In this document: positions 6,285-15,736 of the stretch, piece by piece
Numbering within the stretch: position 1 is the stretch's first letter
Layout: every line of letters starts with the position of its first letter
NCBI GenBank assembly: GCA_022837185.1
Contig: JALHJD010000026.1
Location: forward strand, 1-18,906
Direction of reading: 5' to 3'
Source of the DNA: Desulfobacteraceae bacterium
GTDB taxonomy: Bacteria; Desulfobacterota; Desulfobulbia; Desulfobulbales; Desulfobulbaceae
DNA: 18,906 bases
The notes under the pieces: model-generated
Database searches by the model: none
What the model was told of the DNA's origin: nothing
The model's input: only the letters and a program-made list of their open reading frames with translations
Translations under genes and position numbers: made by a program

Positions 6285-7694
6285 TCAACCCCAATCGTTC
6301 CCTGCCGGTCCGGTTCCCTCTTTCCGCCGGTGATACAGGCGAGCCCTGCGCACCATTGCCCTTGCCCATTCAGGGGCGCCCGGGGCAAGGACGTGGGTGT
6401 ACAGGGCCAGGACATTGTTCCTGACCAGGCCGTCGCGGCCGTGCATGAAACCTGTACCCCGTTCGACGGCAAGAACCAGGTCTTCCGCCCGACCGTCCCA
6501 GCGGACAATGGTGGAATAGCGGAACTCATGCCCCTTGACGCGGGTTCCGGGCGGATAAAAGGGGTTGTCCCGCTCCGCGGTGAAAATGGAATACCCGTGG
6601 GCCTGGGGTCTTGAAGAAATACCGAAGGTAACCGGGAACACTCCGGCCAGCGGATATTCCCTTTCTTCCAGTATGATTGAGCGGCCGAGAAAAATCAGGC
6701 CGCCGCATTCGGCGTAAATGGGCATTCCCCGTTCGGCCGCCTCCCGCACGGATTCCCGGAAGGTTGCATTGTTCGCCAGTTCGGCGGCGCTGGTCTCGGG
6801 AAAACCGCCGCCGATATAGAGCGCGTCCAGGCCATCGGGTAGGGTTCGGGCCTGGAGGGCGTCGATCATGACCAGTTCTGCCCCGGCTTCCCGCAGCGCT
6901 TCGAGGTTTTCTTCATAGTAAAACTGAAAGGCCCGGTCCCGCACTATGCCGACAGTCACCGTTGCTTTCCCGGGTTCAGGGATCGGCGGTGCAACGGGAA
7001 CAACACCCATCAGCCCATCAATCCGACCGATGTCAAAATGGCGGCCGACGATGCCGGCGAGCAGATCGATGGCCCCGGCGGCCGATTCCGTTTCCTGATG
7101 GGGAACAACCCCGAGATGGCGCATGGGAAAAATATCCTTTTTCTGCCTCGGCACCGTCCCCACAACCGGAGTGGAGGCATATTGCTCCACCGCCTCCCGG
7201 ATCACCGATTCCTGGCGGGAGGTGGCAATATTGTTGAGAATCACCCCGGCGATGCGCACCCGCTTGTCCAATTCCCTGCAGCCGAGGACCAGGGCGGCGA
7301 TCGTTCTCGTCGTTTTCCCGCAGTTAACGACCAGCAGGACGGGCAGATCGAGCAGCAGGGCGAGCTCGGCGGTTGAATAGCCGCCGGCCGCGTCAACGCC
7401 GTCATAGAGCCCCCGGTTGCCCTCGATAACTGCATAATCGCCCTGGACGGCATGGCGTCCGAATGAGGAACGGAGCACTTCGGGGGACATCAGGAAAGGA
7501 TCCAGATTGTAGCAGGGGCGGCCCGCGGCCCGGCTGAGCCATCCCGCGTCAATGTAGTCCGGCCCCTTTTTGAACGGTATGACCCGCCGGCCTGATTTGC
7601 GAAGGTGCGCGGTCAAACCGACTGCGACGACCGACTTGCCTGAACCGCCGCTGAGCCCGGCAACCACAATGCCTTTCACCTGGTGTCCCGCCAT
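6285..7694 (-). CDS. cbiA: Cobyrinic acid a,c-diamide synthase
   Basis: This 469-residue enzyme (CbiA/CobB family) amidates the a and c carboxylates of cobyrinic acid in cobalamin synthesis, using ATP and glutamine. The N-terminal P-loop synthetase domain shows GLSGGSGKS (13-21) and FKKGPDYIDAGW (41-52). The C-terminal class I glutamine amidotransferase domain shows the nucleophile in YAECGGLIFLG (C330) and a likely catalytic His in LYTHVLA (H434). The start is the ATG at 7694, preceded by GGAGGAGGG; the longer frame from 7760 lies inside the upstream gene. Its ATG is one base after the acyltransferase stop (TAA-C-ATG), so translation is probably coupled. No other cobalamin gene is in the window. 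Archaeal CfbB is a close relative but is unlikely here. Confidence 0.92.
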   Translation of the reverse strand: MAGHQVKGIVVAGLSGGSGKSVVAVGLTAHLRKSGRRVIPFKKGPDYIDAGWLSRAAGRPCYNLDPFLMSPEVLRSSFGRHAVQGDYAVIEGNRGLYDGVDAAGGYSTAELALLLDLPVLLVVNCGKTTRTIAALVLGCRELDKRVRIAGVILNNIATSRQESVIREAVEQYASTPVVGTVPRQKKDIFPMRHLGVVPHQETESAAGAIDLLAGIVGRHFDIGRIDGLMGVVPVAPPIPEPGKATVTVGIVRDRAFQFYYEENLEALREAGAELVMIDALQARTLPDGLDALYIGGGFPETSAAELANNATFRESVREAAERGMPIYAECGGLIFLGRSIILEEREYPLAGVFPVTFGISSRPQAHGYSIFTAERDNPFYPPGTRVKGHEFRYSTIVRWDGRAEDLVLAVERGTGFMHGRDGLVRNNVLALYTHVLAPGAPEWARAMVRRARLYHRRKEGTGPAGNDWG

Positions 7695-7695
7695 G

Positions 7696-8385
7696 TTATC
7701 GCCCTCCTCCGGGTCCGTTGTCGTGCCGCTCGATGCCGAATTCCAGCCATGCCTGCTCATACAGCTCGTTCATCCTCCCTTCAAGCAGCAGCCGGTACTC
7801 CTCAATTCCTTCGTCCCCCAGGTCCGGCGGAACGAGCAGCGGCTTGCCGTAGCGGATCACGATCCGGCAGAACGGCAGGGGCAGCACGGTCCGGTCCCAG
7901 CTGCGGAATGCCCGATATCTGTCCGCGGCCCAGACCATGGGAAAAAGGGGGGCTCCCGTCTTCGAGGCGAGAAACACCGCCCCGGGCTGCAGCCGCCGCG
8001 CCGGGCCCTGCGACCCGTCGGCCACCAGACCGAGATGGCTGCCGGCCTTCATGCCCCGGAGCAGCTTCATCAGGGCCGGTACACCCTGGCGGTTGGATGA
8101 TCCCCTGACCGGCCGGAAATGCAGACGCTCGGCGATTCTGGCGATATATTCCCCGTCCCGGCTGGCACTGACCAGCACCATGGCCGGGTATTGCCGCAAA
8201 TGGTGGAGTATGTAGACAAAGGAATAATGCCAGAACGGCACGATGACCGGGCCATGGCTCAGCGCTTCGTCCCGGTACTGTGCATCGCGCACGGTCACCC
8301 GGCAGGTGAAAAACCACAACCTGCTCAGCCAGACGTACAGCGGCGGCACCACCGCCAGGGAGGCGCGGTAGAGGACGTCACCCAT
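7696..8385 (-). CDS. DUF374-type lysophospholipid acyltransferase family protein
   Basis: The 229-residue protein belongs to the DUF374 branch of the lysophospholipid acyltransferase-like superfamily. It has a hydrophobic N-terminus (about 5-28) suited to membrane association, FWH at 51-53 in the place of the catalytic His region, VSASRDGEYIA (72-82), RGSSNRQG (94-101) and ADGSQGPAR (122-130). Members act on lipid A or related acyl carriers in some Gram-negatives, but the substrate here cannot be read from sequence. The ATG at 8385 has GGAGG five bases upstream. It follows uvrB after 71 bases and is coupled to cbiA. A 7-bp palindromic hairpin (8400-8419) lies just upstream of its ribosome site. 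Confidence 0.87.
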   Translation of the reverse strand: MGDVLYRASLAVVPPLYVWLSRLWFFTCRVTVRDAQYRDEALSHGPVIVPFWHYSFVYILHHLRQYPAMVLVSASRDGEYIARIAERLHFRPVRGSSNRQGVPALMKLLRGMKAGSHLGLVADGSQGPARRLQPGAVFLASKTGAPLFPMVWAADRYRAFRSWDRTVLPLPFCRIVIRYGKPLLVPPDLGDEGIEEYRLLLEGRMNELYEQAWLEFGIERHDNGPGGGR

Positions 8386-8399
8386 CGGGTCCTCCGGCA

Positions 8400-8419
8400 G
8401 GCGGAAAACTGGTTCCGCC
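8400..8419 (-). other. Short perfect hairpin between uvrB and the acyltransferase gene
   Basis: GGCGGAA (8400-8406) and TTCCGCC (8413-8419) form a perfect 7-bp stem with a six-base loop. It sits a few bases upstream of the acyltransferase ribosome site. No T-tract follows, so it is more likely an mRNA processing or translation-control element than a terminator. Confidence 0.35.
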
Positions 8420-8456
8420 GGGGTTGTGCATGGGGATACTTGCTGATAACATGTTC

Positions 8457-10472
8457 CTAACAGGCCAACAGAAATTCGGTCAACTGCCTGATGCGGTCGC
8501 GGTATTCGGCCGCCTGCTCGAACTCCAGCGCTTCGGCCGCCCTGTGCATTTCTCTTTCCAGTTCCTTGATTTCGGCGCGGAGATCGTCGACGGAATGGTA
8601 GACCGTTTCCGGTTCGGCCGCAACCGGGGCCGCCGCCCGTCCCAGATCCTCATTCCAGCCGCTTGCCTTCAGGTGTTCGGTTATCGAATCCTTCACCGCC
8701 GAGCGCACTGTCCGCGGCGTTATGCCGTGCTCCTCGTTAAACCGGGCCTGGATTTTCCGGCGCCTGGAGGTTTCATCAATGGTGGCCCGCATGGACCCGG
8801 TTATGACATCCCCATAGAGAATGACCGTGCCGTTGGCGTTTCTCGCCGCCCTGCCGCAGGTCTGAACCAGCGACCGCTCCGAGCGCAGGAAGCCCTCCTT
8901 GTCGGCATCGAGCACCGCAACCAGGGAAACTTCCGGGATGTCCAGCCCCTCGCGCAGCAGATTGATGCCGATCAGCACGTCAAATTCCCCTTTGCGCAGG
9001 CTGCGGATCAGTTCGACCCTCTCCAGAGTATCGATATCCGAATGGAGATACCGGACCCTGACCCCGACGTTCTCATAATATGCAGTCAGGTCTTCGGCCA
9101 TGCGCTTGGTGAGCGTCGTGACCAGGACCGCTTCGCGCCGCTCCGCCCTGACCCTGATTTCCTCCAGCAGGTCGTCGACCTGGGTGGCGGCCGGCCGGAC
9201 CTCAATCACCGGGTCAAGCAGCCCCGTCGGCCTGATCAACTGCTCCACCACCCTGCCCCGGGCCTTTTTCAGTTCGTACTCTCCGGGCGTTGCCGAGACG
9301 TAGACGATCTGCCGCACCCGCTCCTCGAATTCATCGAAGCGGAGGGGCCTGTTGTCGAGGGCCGACGGCAGGCGAAAGCCGTAGTCGACCAGGGTTTGCT
9401 TGCGGGAGCGGTCGCCGTTGTACATCCCCCTGATCTGCGGCACGGCGATGTGGGATTCGTCTATGAACAGCAGATAGTTGTCGGGAAAATAATCAAGCAG
9501 GTTGGGCGGCGGCGCTCCCGCCGGCTTGCCGGTGAGGTGGCGCGAATAATTTTCTATGCCGTTGCAGTAGCCAAGTTCCTCGATCATCTCCAGATCAAAC
9601 CGGGTCCGTTGCTCAAGCCGCTGGTATTCGACCAGCCTGTTCTGCGCCGCAAGCTCGGCAAGCCGATCCTTCAGCTCCTCCCTGATCTGCCGCAGGGCCA
9701 GTTGGATCCGGTCTCGGCTGGTGACGAAATGGCTGCCGGGGAACACGGTCAGCTCCTCCAGGTCCCTGACAACGACGCCCCGCAGCGGATCGATGATCGA
9801 AATCGCCTCCACCGTGTCCCCGAAAAATTCGACCCGGACAGCGTGATCCTCCTCATGAACGGGAAATATTTCGATAACGTCCCCCCTGACCCGGAAGGTG
9901 CCGCGATGAAAGGAGATCTCGTTGCGTTCGTAGAGCATGAACACCAGGCGGCGCTGCACCTCCTCCATGGGGTATTCCTTCCCGGTCTGGAGGAAAAGGT
10001 GCATGCTTTTGTACTCATCCGGCGAGCCCAGTCCGTAAATGCAGGAGACCGAGGCCACGATCAGGACATCCTGCCTGGTCAGCAGGGAAATGGTGGCCGA
10101 GTGGCGCATTTTATCAATGGCATCATTGATGGAGGAGTCCTTCTCGATGTAGGTGTCCGACTGCGGAATATACGCCTCCGGCTGATAGTAGTCGTAGTAG
10201 CTGACAAAATATTCAACGGCGTTGCGCGGAAACAGTTCCCGGAATTCGGCAAAGAGCTGGGCCGCCAGGGTCTTGTTGGGGGCCATGACGAGGGCCGGCC
10301 GCTGCAGCCGCTCGATGACCTTGGCCATGGTAAACGTCTTGCCTGAGCCGGTTACGCCTAACAGCACCTGGTGATCCTCGCCGCGCAGGACTCCGTTGAC
10401 GAGCTGGTCGATGGCCGCCGGCTGGTCCCCGGCGGGGATGAAGTCGGATTCCAGCTGAAAAGGGATGCGCAT
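8457..10472 (-). CDS. uvrB: Excinuclease ABC subunit B
   Basis: UvrB is the damage-verifying helicase-like subunit of nucleotide excision repair; it is loaded by UvrA and recruits UvrC. The 671-residue protein has usual length. Visible features are Walker A GVTGSGKT (39-46), the damage-probing beta-hairpin region with [13 protein letters not shown], the Walker B FIDESH, helicase motif [11 protein letters not shown], motif VI region QTCGRAARN, and a C-terminal UVR motif ([18 protein letters not shown]) that contacts UvrC. The start is the ATG at 10472, which fits the family N-terminus [18 protein letters not shown]; the longer frame from 10559 lies inside tsaC. The ATG overlaps the tsaC stop by one base (TAATG). 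No LexA box is recognised. Confidence 0.97.
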   Translation of the reverse strand: MRIPFQLESDFIPAGDQPAAIDQLVNGVLRGEDHQVLLGVTGSGKTFTMAKVIERLQRPALVMAPNKTLAAQLFAEFRELFPRNAVEYFVSYYDYYQPEAYIPQSDTYIEKDSSINDAIDKMRHSATISLLTRQDVLIVASVSCIYGLGSPDEYKSMHLFLQTGKEYPMEEVQRRLVFMLYERNEISFHRGTFRVRGDVIEIFPVHEEDHAVRVEFFGDTVEAISIIDPLRGVVVRDLEELTVFPGSHFVTSRDRIQLALRQIREELKDRLAELAAQNRLVEYQRLEQRTRFDLEMIEELGYCNGIENYSRHLTGKPAGAPPPNLLDYFPDNYLLFIDESHIAVPQIRGMYNGDRSRKQTLVDYGFRLPSALDNRPLRFDEFEERVRQIVYVSATPGEYELKKARGRVVEQLIRPTGLLDPVIEVRPAATQVDDLLEEIRVRAERREAVLVTTLTKRMAEDLTAYYENVGVRVRYLHSDIDTLERVELIRSLRKGEFDVLIGINLLREGLDIPEVSLVAVLDADKEGFLRSERSLVQTCGRAARNANGTVILYGDVITGSMRATIDETSRRRKIQARFNEEHGITPRTVRSAVKDSITEHLKASGWNEDLGRAAAPVAAEPETVYHSVDDLRAEIKELEREMHRAAEALEFEQAAEYRDRIRQLTEFLLAC

Positions 10473-11119
10473 TATTGTTCGTACTCCGGCGACCTGCCGG
10501 CCCGGGCCCGCAGCGCAGCACGTATTTCCCCAAAGGGAATGCGGCCTTCCCTGATGCATTCAACCGTATCGTCGCCGACTCCCACCAGGGTAGACCCTTG
10601 CACGCCGGGCGTCCGCCCTCCGTCAAGAATCATGTCCACCCTGCCGCCGAAAAACGCGCACACCTCCTCGGCGGTCACCGCGGCGGGCTCTCCGGCGCGA
10701 TTGGCGCTGGTCGCCGTCAAAGGACCTCCAAAGGCGCGAACCAGACTGGCCGCGTCCGGATGGGGAGAAAGCCGGACGCCGACGGTTGCCGTTCCTCCGG
10801 TCAGCAGGGAGGAAAGATCGGCGCGGGCAGGAAGAACGAGGGTCAACGGACCGGGCCAAAAAGCGTCCATCAACCGGAGGGCGGTGTGCGGAACCCGGGA
10901 GGCAAGGAGGCTGACCTGACTGCGGTCGGCGACCAGCACGAGAACAGGTTTGACCGTGGCTCTGTTTTTCAGGGTGAAGAGCCGCAGCAGGGCCCTTTCG
11001 TTAAAGGGATCCACCCCAAGGCCGTAGTAGGTTTCGGTGGGAAAAGCGATCAGCCCGCCGCCGCGGACAACGGCGGCGGCCCGTTCAATCTCCCGGCTGC
11101 TTGTTCCGGCGCGATGCAC
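10472..11119 (-). CDS. tsaC: L-threonylcarbamoyladenylate synthase (TsaC/YrdC family)
   Basis: The enzyme makes threonylcarbamoyl-AMP from threonine, bicarbonate and ATP, the first step of the t6A37 modification of ANN-decoding tRNAs. The 215-residue protein is a single YrdC domain without the extra Sua5 C-terminal domain. Family motifs are [10 protein letters not shown] (26-35), the KNR nucleotide-binding segment at 51-53, [11 protein letters not shown] and [12 protein letters not shown]. The start is a GTG at 11119, directly after the purDE stop (TGA-GTG), with a weak ribosome site (AAGG), so translation probably depends on coupling. It ends by a one-base overlap with uvrB. The partner genes tsaB, tsaD and tsaE are not here. 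Confidence 0.93.
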   Translation of the reverse strand: MHRAGTSSREIERAAAVVRGGGLIAFPTETYYGLGVDPFNERALLRLFTLKNRATVKPVLVLVADRSQVSLLASRVPHTALRLMDAFWPGPLTLVLPARADLSSLLTGGTATVGVRLSPHPDAASLVRAFGGPLTATSANRAGEPAAVTAEEVCAFFGGRVDMILDGGRTPGVQGSTLVGVGDDTVECIREGRIPFGEIRAALRARAGRSPEYEQ

Positions 11120-12892
11120 TCAGTTGCCCAATACCTTGTTTTTTTCCGCCACCTGGAGCGCCATGTCCCGGCTGAAACGTTCCAGGGCCTCGGCAATCTC
11201 CTGATTTTCAAGGGCGAGAATCCTCGCGGCCAGGACCCCGGCATTCTTCGCCCCGGCCTTGCCGATTCCCATGGTGGCGACGGGGATGCCCGGCGGCATC
11301 TGCACGGTGGACAGCAGGGCATCAAGACCGTTGAGCGACGAGGCATCCAGCGGCACCCCAATGACCGGCAAACGGGTATGGGCGGCGACAACACCGGCAA
11401 GATGAGCCGCCATGCCGGCCCCGGCGATAATGATCTTGATTCCCCGGCCGGCTGCCGTCCTGGCGTATTCCGCGGTCTGATCGGGGGTGCGGTGGGCCGA
11501 GGAGATCCGCATCTCATAGCCGATGCCCACGGATTGGAGAAAATCGGCGGCCGCCTGCATGGCCGCAAGATCCGAGTCGCTGCCCATCAGAATGCCGACT
11601 TCCGGACCATTGGGCCGCGCCAGCCTGCTCAGCGCCCGGTGCCCGATATCCCGGCGGTAATAACAACCGGGCCAGTGAATCGCCGCCACCGCCTCATACG
11701 CTTTTTTTATGGCGGCGCCGATATCCGGACCGATGGCCGTTACCCCCAGAACCCTGCCCCCGGCGGTGACGACCTTTTTATTGCGCAGCGCCGTGCCGGC
11801 ATGAAACACCATAACGTCGTCCATTTTGCCGGCCTTTGCCAGCCCGGTGATGGGCTTGCCGGTCGGGTATTCGCCCGGATAGCCCTCGGAGGCCATCACC
11901 ACGCAGACGGTGGGCCGCGGGTCTATGTCAAGGCTGATTCCGTCAAGCCGCCCGTCAACGACCGCATCCATGACCTCAACAATGTCCGATCTCAACCGCA
12001 TCAACAGGGGCTGGCATTCCGGGTCGCCGAAACGGCAGTTGAATTCGAGGACATTGAGCCGGTCCCCGTCAATCATCAGGCCGGCATACAGCATCCCCTT
12101 GTATGGGCGTCCTTCAGCGGCCATGCCGCGGACGGTGGGAACCATCACTTCCCGCATCACCCTTTGCGCCAGAGCCTCGGTCAGCACGGGCGCGGGCGAA
12201 TATGCTCCCATTCCGCCGGTGTTGGGCCCGCGGTCTTCATCAAAAATTGCCTTGTGATCCTGGGAGGACGGCAGGGGCAGGACGGTCTTGCCGTCGGTGA
12301 AGGCGATGAACGAAACCTCTTCGCCGCGCAGAAACTCCTCGACCACCACCCTGGCGCCCGCCCCGCCGAAGGCTTTTTCCTTCATGATCAGGTCGACGGC
12401 CCGGAGGGCCTCGTCCCTGGTTCCGGCGACGATGACCCCCTTGCCTGCCGCCAGTCCGTCCGCCTTGACCACACAGGGAACACCTGTTGTATCGATGTAC
12501 TTCCTGGCTGCGGCCGGGGTTGTGAAGACCTTGTACCGGGCCGTGGGAATGGAGTATTTGGCGAGAAAATCCTTGGTAAAGACCTTGCTCCCCTCCAGTT
12601 CCGCCGCGGCCGCGGTTGGGCCGAATATCCGCAAACCACGCTCTTCGAACGCATCCACGATCCCGAGAGTGAGGGGTTCTTCCGGTCCGACAAGGGTCAG
12701 GTCGATTTTCCGCTGGACGGCAAAATCAGCCAATCCTTGAATATCATTAGCTTTTATATCGATACAGGTTGCCAGCTTCCTGATCCCGGCGTTGCCCGGG
12801 GCGCAGAAAATTTTCTTCACCCGTTTACACTGTTGTATTTTCCACACAAGGGCATGTTCACGCCCACCTGATCCTATGACCAGAATTTTCAT
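11120..12892 (-). CDS. purD-purE: PurD-PurE fusion: phosphoribosylamine-glycine ligase / N5-CAIR mutase
   Basis: One 590-residue frame encodes two purine enzymes. Residues 1-424 are a complete PurD (GAR synthetase, ATP-grasp): [61 protein letters not shown] and [13 protein letters not shown]. Residues 430-590 are a complete class I PurE (N5-CAIR mutase): [17 protein letters not shown] with the catalytic His, [11 protein letters not shown] and [24 protein letters not shown]. The linker is only about five residues. PurD and PurE are non-consecutive pathway steps, so the fusion probably ensures co-expression rather than direct channelling. The start is the ATG at 12892, with GGAGAG seven bases upstream; the TTG at 12907 is less suitable. 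It is the first gene of the run towards tsaC and uvrB. A GATAAT-like -10 (12967-12972) may be its promoter, weakly supported. Confidence 0.95.
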   Translation of the reverse strand: MKILVIGSGGREHALVWKIQQCKRVKKIFCAPGNAGIRKLATCIDIKANDIQGLADFAVQRKIDLTLVGPEEPLTLGIVDAFEERGLRIFGPTAAAAELEGSKVFTKDFLAKYSIPTARYKVFTTPAAARKYIDTTGVPCVVKADGLAAGKGVIVAGTRDEALRAVDLIMKEKAFGGAGARVVVEEFLRGEEVSFIAFTDGKTVLPLPSSQDHKAIFDEDRGPNTGGMGAYSPAPVLTEALAQRVMREVMVPTVRGMAAEGRPYKGMLYAGLMIDGDRLNVLEFNCRFGDPECQPLLMRLRSDIVEVMDAVVDGRLDGISLDIDPRPTVCVVMASEGYPGEYPTGKPITGLAKAGKMDDVMVFHAGTALRNKKVVTAGGRVLGVTAIGPDIGAAIKKAYEAVAAIHWPGCYYRRDIGHRALSRLARPNGPEVGILMGSDSDLAAMQAAADFLQSVGIGYEMRISSAHRTPDQTAEYARTAAGRGIKIIIAGAGMAAHLAGVVAAHTRLPVIGVPLDASSLNGLDALLSTVQMPPGIPVATMGIGKAGAKNAGVLAARILALENQEIAEALERFSRDMALQVAEKNKVLGN

Positions 12893-13069
12893 ATCACTCT
12901 CCATCAAATGGTAAGCACCAATCCGCGGACCCGGCCCGTCCGGCCCCCGATTTTCCCCCTCACCTAATTATCATCTTCCTGCCGCCCTGTCGAGTATTCC
13001 CATCATTTCTCCCGGATTTGATCCCTTCATCCGTGCTCAGGAACCCAAGTGAGCAGGACGTCATTTTGC

Positions 13070-13098
13070 TTGACACTTGACACCGCATTTTGTTTAAT
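13070..13098 (+). promoter_or_regulatory. Sigma-70-type promoter of the TetR regulator
   Basis: TTGACA (13070-13075) and TTTAAT (13093-13098) are separated by an ideal 17 bases. A second overlapping TTGACA lies at 13077-13082 but lacks a matching -10. The predicted start is near 13105, inside the operator palindrome. Confidence 0.65.
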
Positions 13099-13100
13099 CG

Positions 13101-13120
13101 AATGAATGAGTATTCATTTT
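13101..13120 (+). promoter_or_regulatory. FadR-type operator palindrome over the transcription start
   Basis: AATGAAT (13101-13107) and ATTCATT (13112-13118) form a perfect inverted repeat with a four-base centre. The 18 bases at 13103-13120 match the Bacillus FadR consensus TGAATGAnTAnTCATTCA, as I recall it, at all positions but the last two. Its position over the predicted start implies autorepression. Confidence 0.6.
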
Positions 13121-13155
13121 GTGGTTTCCATCCAACCTATCAATTTTATTGCCTG

Positions 13156-13755
13156 ATGAAAACAGCCGATAAACACAGCAAAATAATCAGGGCTGCCACC
13201 AAGGTGTTTGCCAAGAAGGGATTCTTCAATGCCCGGATATCGGATATCGCCAAGGAAGCCAAGGTGGCCGACGGAACTATTTATCTCTATTTCAACAACA
13301 AGTATGACATGCTGCTGTCGGTCTTCGAGGAAAAGATCGGCAAACTGGTCGAGCAGATAAATGCGCACCTGGAAAAGGAGGAGGATCCGCGGCGCATGCT
13401 TGAAATTTTTATCGCCAACCACCTCAGGGAAATGAAAAAGAACAGGAACCTGGCCGAGGTGATTCAGATAGAGCTCAGGCAGACCAACAAGATGATCAAG
13501 GATTACCGGAACAACAAGTTCAGTGAATACCTCGATATTATTTCAACGATAATCAAACGGGGTCAGGCCCGCAACCTCTTCCGCCAGGATGTTCTTCCCG
13601 GCATAGCGAAGCGGGCTATTTTCGGCGCCATGGACGAAGTCGCCCGTATTTGGAACATCAATATCGATTCGGAATACAAGATCGAGGAAATTGAAAGTCA
13701 GGTCATTAAAATATTTCTGATCGGCATCCTGGAACATCCGGAAAAAACGGACTGA
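13156..13755 (+). CDS. TetR family regulator, FadR-like
   Basis: The 199-residue protein has an N-terminal TetR DNA-binding domain (about 8-55): KIIRAATKVFAKKGF, then RISDIAKEAKVADGTIYLYF, with the typical YxYFxxK ending. The C-terminal all-helical ligand domain resembles acyl-CoA-responsive FadR/YsiA regulators (FIANHLREM, QIELRQTN). A fatty acyl-CoA repressor of beta-oxidation genes is the likely role, supported by the FadR-like operator in its promoter; no fad gene is in the window. I prefer the ATG at 13156. Alternatives are TTG at 13090 and ATG at 13102, but both precede or sit at the predicted transcription start. No ribosome site is visible before 13156, so the start remains the weakest point. 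It diverges from purDE and faces greA. Confidence 0.85.
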   Translation: MKTADKHSKIIRAATKVFAKKGFFNARISDIAKEAKVADGTIYLYFNNKYDMLLSVFEEKIGKLVEQINAHLEKEEDPRRMLEIFIANHLREMKKNRNLAEVIQIELRQTNKMIKDYRNNKFSEYLDIISTIIKRGQARNLFRQDVLPGIAKRAIFGAMDEVARIWNINIDSEYKIEEIESQVIKIFLIGILEHPEKTD

Positions 13756-13791
13756 TTCCGGGGACCGGGCGGGTCCAGCCCAATGCTCCCT

Positions 13792-14277
13792 TCAGCCCCT
13801 TGTGGGAACAGTAATGTCCATCACCTCAAACTCCCGCAAGCCGCCGGGGGTTTTTGCCATGACGTCGTCACCGATGGTTTTGCCCAGCAAAGATCTGCCG
13901 AGGGGGGAAAGGACGGAAATCGAACCGCTCTTTACGTCCGCTTCCTCAGGTCCCAGCAGCTGATAGGTCATCTTCTCCTCCGTTTCCATGTCGAGCAGCG
14001 TCACCACCGTTCCGAAAACAGCACTGTTGCAGTTGACCTTGGTGCAGTCGATGACCTCGGCCCGGGCGATTTTGTCCTTGAGCTCCATGATGCGCCCCTC
14101 GATCATGCCCTGCCTTTCCTTGGCCGCGTGATATTCGGCGTTTTCGCTCAGATCGCCGTGTTGACGCGCTTCTTCTATGGCACGCACGACATCGAACCGT
14201 TCATATCTTTCCAGCCGGTCCAGCTCTTCCCGCATCTTCTGGTAACCGGCCCGTGAAATCGGAATACGTGCTATCAT
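13792..14277 (-). CDS. greA: Transcription elongation factor GreA
   Basis: GreA rescues backtracked RNA polymerase by stimulating cleavage of the extruded RNA 3' end. The 161-residue protein is of usual length. The N-terminal coiled coil (about 8-75) carries the acidic tip in HGDLSENAEYHAAKE, with D42 and E45 matching E. coli D41 and E44. The C-terminal FKBP-like domain contains FGTVVTLLD, TYQLLGPEEAD and SPLGRSLLGKTIGDDV. The start is the ATG at 14277, matching the family N-terminus; GGAGG occurs ten bases upstream and AGGAGG again two bases before the ATG. It lies 106 bases after the TPR gene, and a TTGACA (14382-14387) with TATAAC (14362-14367) might be its own promoter, but the 14-base spacing is poor. 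Confidence 0.96.
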   Translation of the reverse strand: MIARIPISRAGYQKMREELDRLERYERFDVVRAIEEARQHGDLSENAEYHAAKERQGMIEGRIMELKDKIARAEVIDCTKVNCNSAVFGTVVTLLDMETEEKMTYQLLGPEEADVKSGSISVLSPLGRSLLGKTIGDDVMAKTPGGLREFEVMDITVPTRG

Positions 14278-14383
14278 ATCCTCCTCAACCTCCCTGCTGA
14301 AACCTGCGGCTGTTCCGTGGCACTCTCCATCGGGAACAAGCCGGAATTGACTTGAGTAAAGGTTATACCTGCCGGGGCCGCTG

Positions 14384-15727
14384 TCAATGCCCCTCAAGTC
14401 CCATTTGCTCTCTCTGATTCAATAAATCCGACAAATCTTGGCCGCGGCTGTGCTGTTCAAGGAGCGCGGTCAGTTCCCGGTAGGTCCGTTCATCCTGCGG
14501 ATTTTCATGGTAGAGCAGGGTTAGAACGTCAATCAGTTCGTCCGTCTGTCCTCTGCGGCGCAGAAGTTCGGCGATTTCCCTGTATATGCCCGGCCTGTCC
14601 GCTGTCACCCGGACCAGATCCTGCCATAATTTTGTCCCGCCGTCATTCTCGACCAGGACCAGCAGATCACGGGCGAACTTCTGCTGGGCTTCTTTTTTCC
14701 TGTTCAGGATGCGGGCGTCCCCAGGCCTGACGGCAAGGTAGAAGTCATAATAGATCAGGGCGTCGTCGATCCGGCCGATCTTCATGTTCAGTTCCGCGGC
14801 CCGCTCCAGGAGCTCAGCATTGTCGGGAGCTTGCCGCAGAACGGCCTCAAGATGCCTGAGGCTCATTTTCCAGTTTCCCCTTTGCTCGTAATAGCGCAGC
14901 AGGGCGCGGTGGGCGTTCATGCTGTCGGGGGCGGACGCTATGATTCTGTCCCAGTAGACGGCGGCATGCTCCGGGTAGCCTGATCTCTCGAGCAGGTCTG
15001 CCTTCATGGCAAGAACTTCAGTGTCCTCCGGCCGGAGACGTTCAAGCTTTTCAAGCACCGCCGCGGCGTTGTCGAGATGGCCAAGGGCCATCAGCAGTGC
15101 CGCCTGCCTGCTCAGCAGTTCCGGGTCGACGGGGTTGTCGGCGACGAGCTGTTCAAGATAGGGCAGCATCGTTTCCCGGTCGCCCAGTTGCTCCATTGAC
15201 CGGACCAGGCCGGCCGCCGCCGACATTTTTTCCGGATGGTCGGCGGCCTCATCATACAGCCGCCTGAAGAGAACCGCGGCCCTGTTTGCCTGCCCGGCCT
15301 CCAGACTGACGGCGGCAAGGCCGAAGAGATACTGTTTGTTTTGCGGGTCGACGCTCAGGAGCCGTTCCAGCTGTTCGCCCGCCTGCCGCCACCGGTTCAG
15401 ATGGATCAGGATCGCGGCGTATTCCCATCGTGCTTCGACAATATTATCTTTCCGGGCCAGGAGTATTTCGTATTGGACCAGGGCTTCGGGATACTTTTCG
15501 TCCCGGTACAAGTGCCTGGCCAGGTCCCAGGTGCTTTTCCACTGGGGAGCCAGGTGATCCTCGTATTTGATGACCCGGGGTGGAACCCCTATTTGAGGAA
15601 GCGTGCGCTCCGGCGTGAAATCATTCTCCCACTTCAGTTCTTCGGCCAGCGAAAAAACGGTGCCCGCCGTTCCAACCAGGAAACCGCAGGCCGCCAGAAC
15701 TGCCAGGCGTCGCCCATATACCTTCAT
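14384..15727 (-). CDS. Exported TPR-repeat protein of unknown function
   Basis: The 447-residue protein begins with a signal peptide: basic MKVYGRR, a hydrophobic core (8-27), and a plausible signal peptidase I site after SLA (26-28). A Cys at 14 in LAAC looks like a lipobox but leaves too short a hydrophobic stretch before it. The remainder is built of tetratricopeptide repeats from about 70 to 345 (for example YPEALVQYEILLARKDNIVE and GHLDNAAAVLEKLERLRPED), plus a less regular C-terminal part. It is probably a periplasmic scaffold; no catalytic domain is visible. Its ATG lies nine bases after the DegT gene stop, so the two are co-transcribed and may share a role in envelope polysaccharide or similar export; that link is inference. 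Confidence 0.85.
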   Translation of the reverse strand: MKVYGRRLAVLAACGFLVGTAGTVFSLAEELKWENDFTPERTLPQIGVPPRVIKYEDHLAPQWKSTWDLARHLYRDEKYPEALVQYEILLARKDNIVEARWEYAAILIHLNRWRQAGEQLERLLSVDPQNKQYLFGLAAVSLEAGQANRAAVLFRRLYDEAADHPEKMSAAAGLVRSMEQLGDRETMLPYLEQLVADNPVDPELLSRQAALLMALGHLDNAAAVLEKLERLRPEDTEVLAMKADLLERSGYPEHAAVYWDRIIASAPDSMNAHRALLRYYEQRGNWKMSLRHLEAVLRQAPDNAELLERAAELNMKIGRIDDALIYYDFYLAVRPGDARILNRKKEAQQKFARDLLVLVENDGGTKLWQDLVRVTADRPGIYREIAELLRRRGQTDELIDVLTLLYHENPQDERTYRELTALLEQHSRGQDLSDLLNQREQMGLEGH

Positions 15728-15736
15728 GGTGAGACC

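Noticed and set aside
8424..10346. 640-codon open frame on the plus strand opposite uvrB
   Set aside because: It is fully antisense to a clearly conserved gene. Its translation is Pro/Gly/Arg/His-rich with no family motif. Long antisense frames are expected from GC-rich codon use.
10475..12871. 798-codon open frame on the plus strand opposite tsaC and purDE
   Set aside because: It is a mirror frame of two conserved enzymes, with no domains and no ribosome site.
14362..14387. TTGACA / TATAAC pair as a greA promoter
   Set aside because: The spacer is 14 bases, too short for a normal sigma-70 promoter, so I only mention it in the greA entry.
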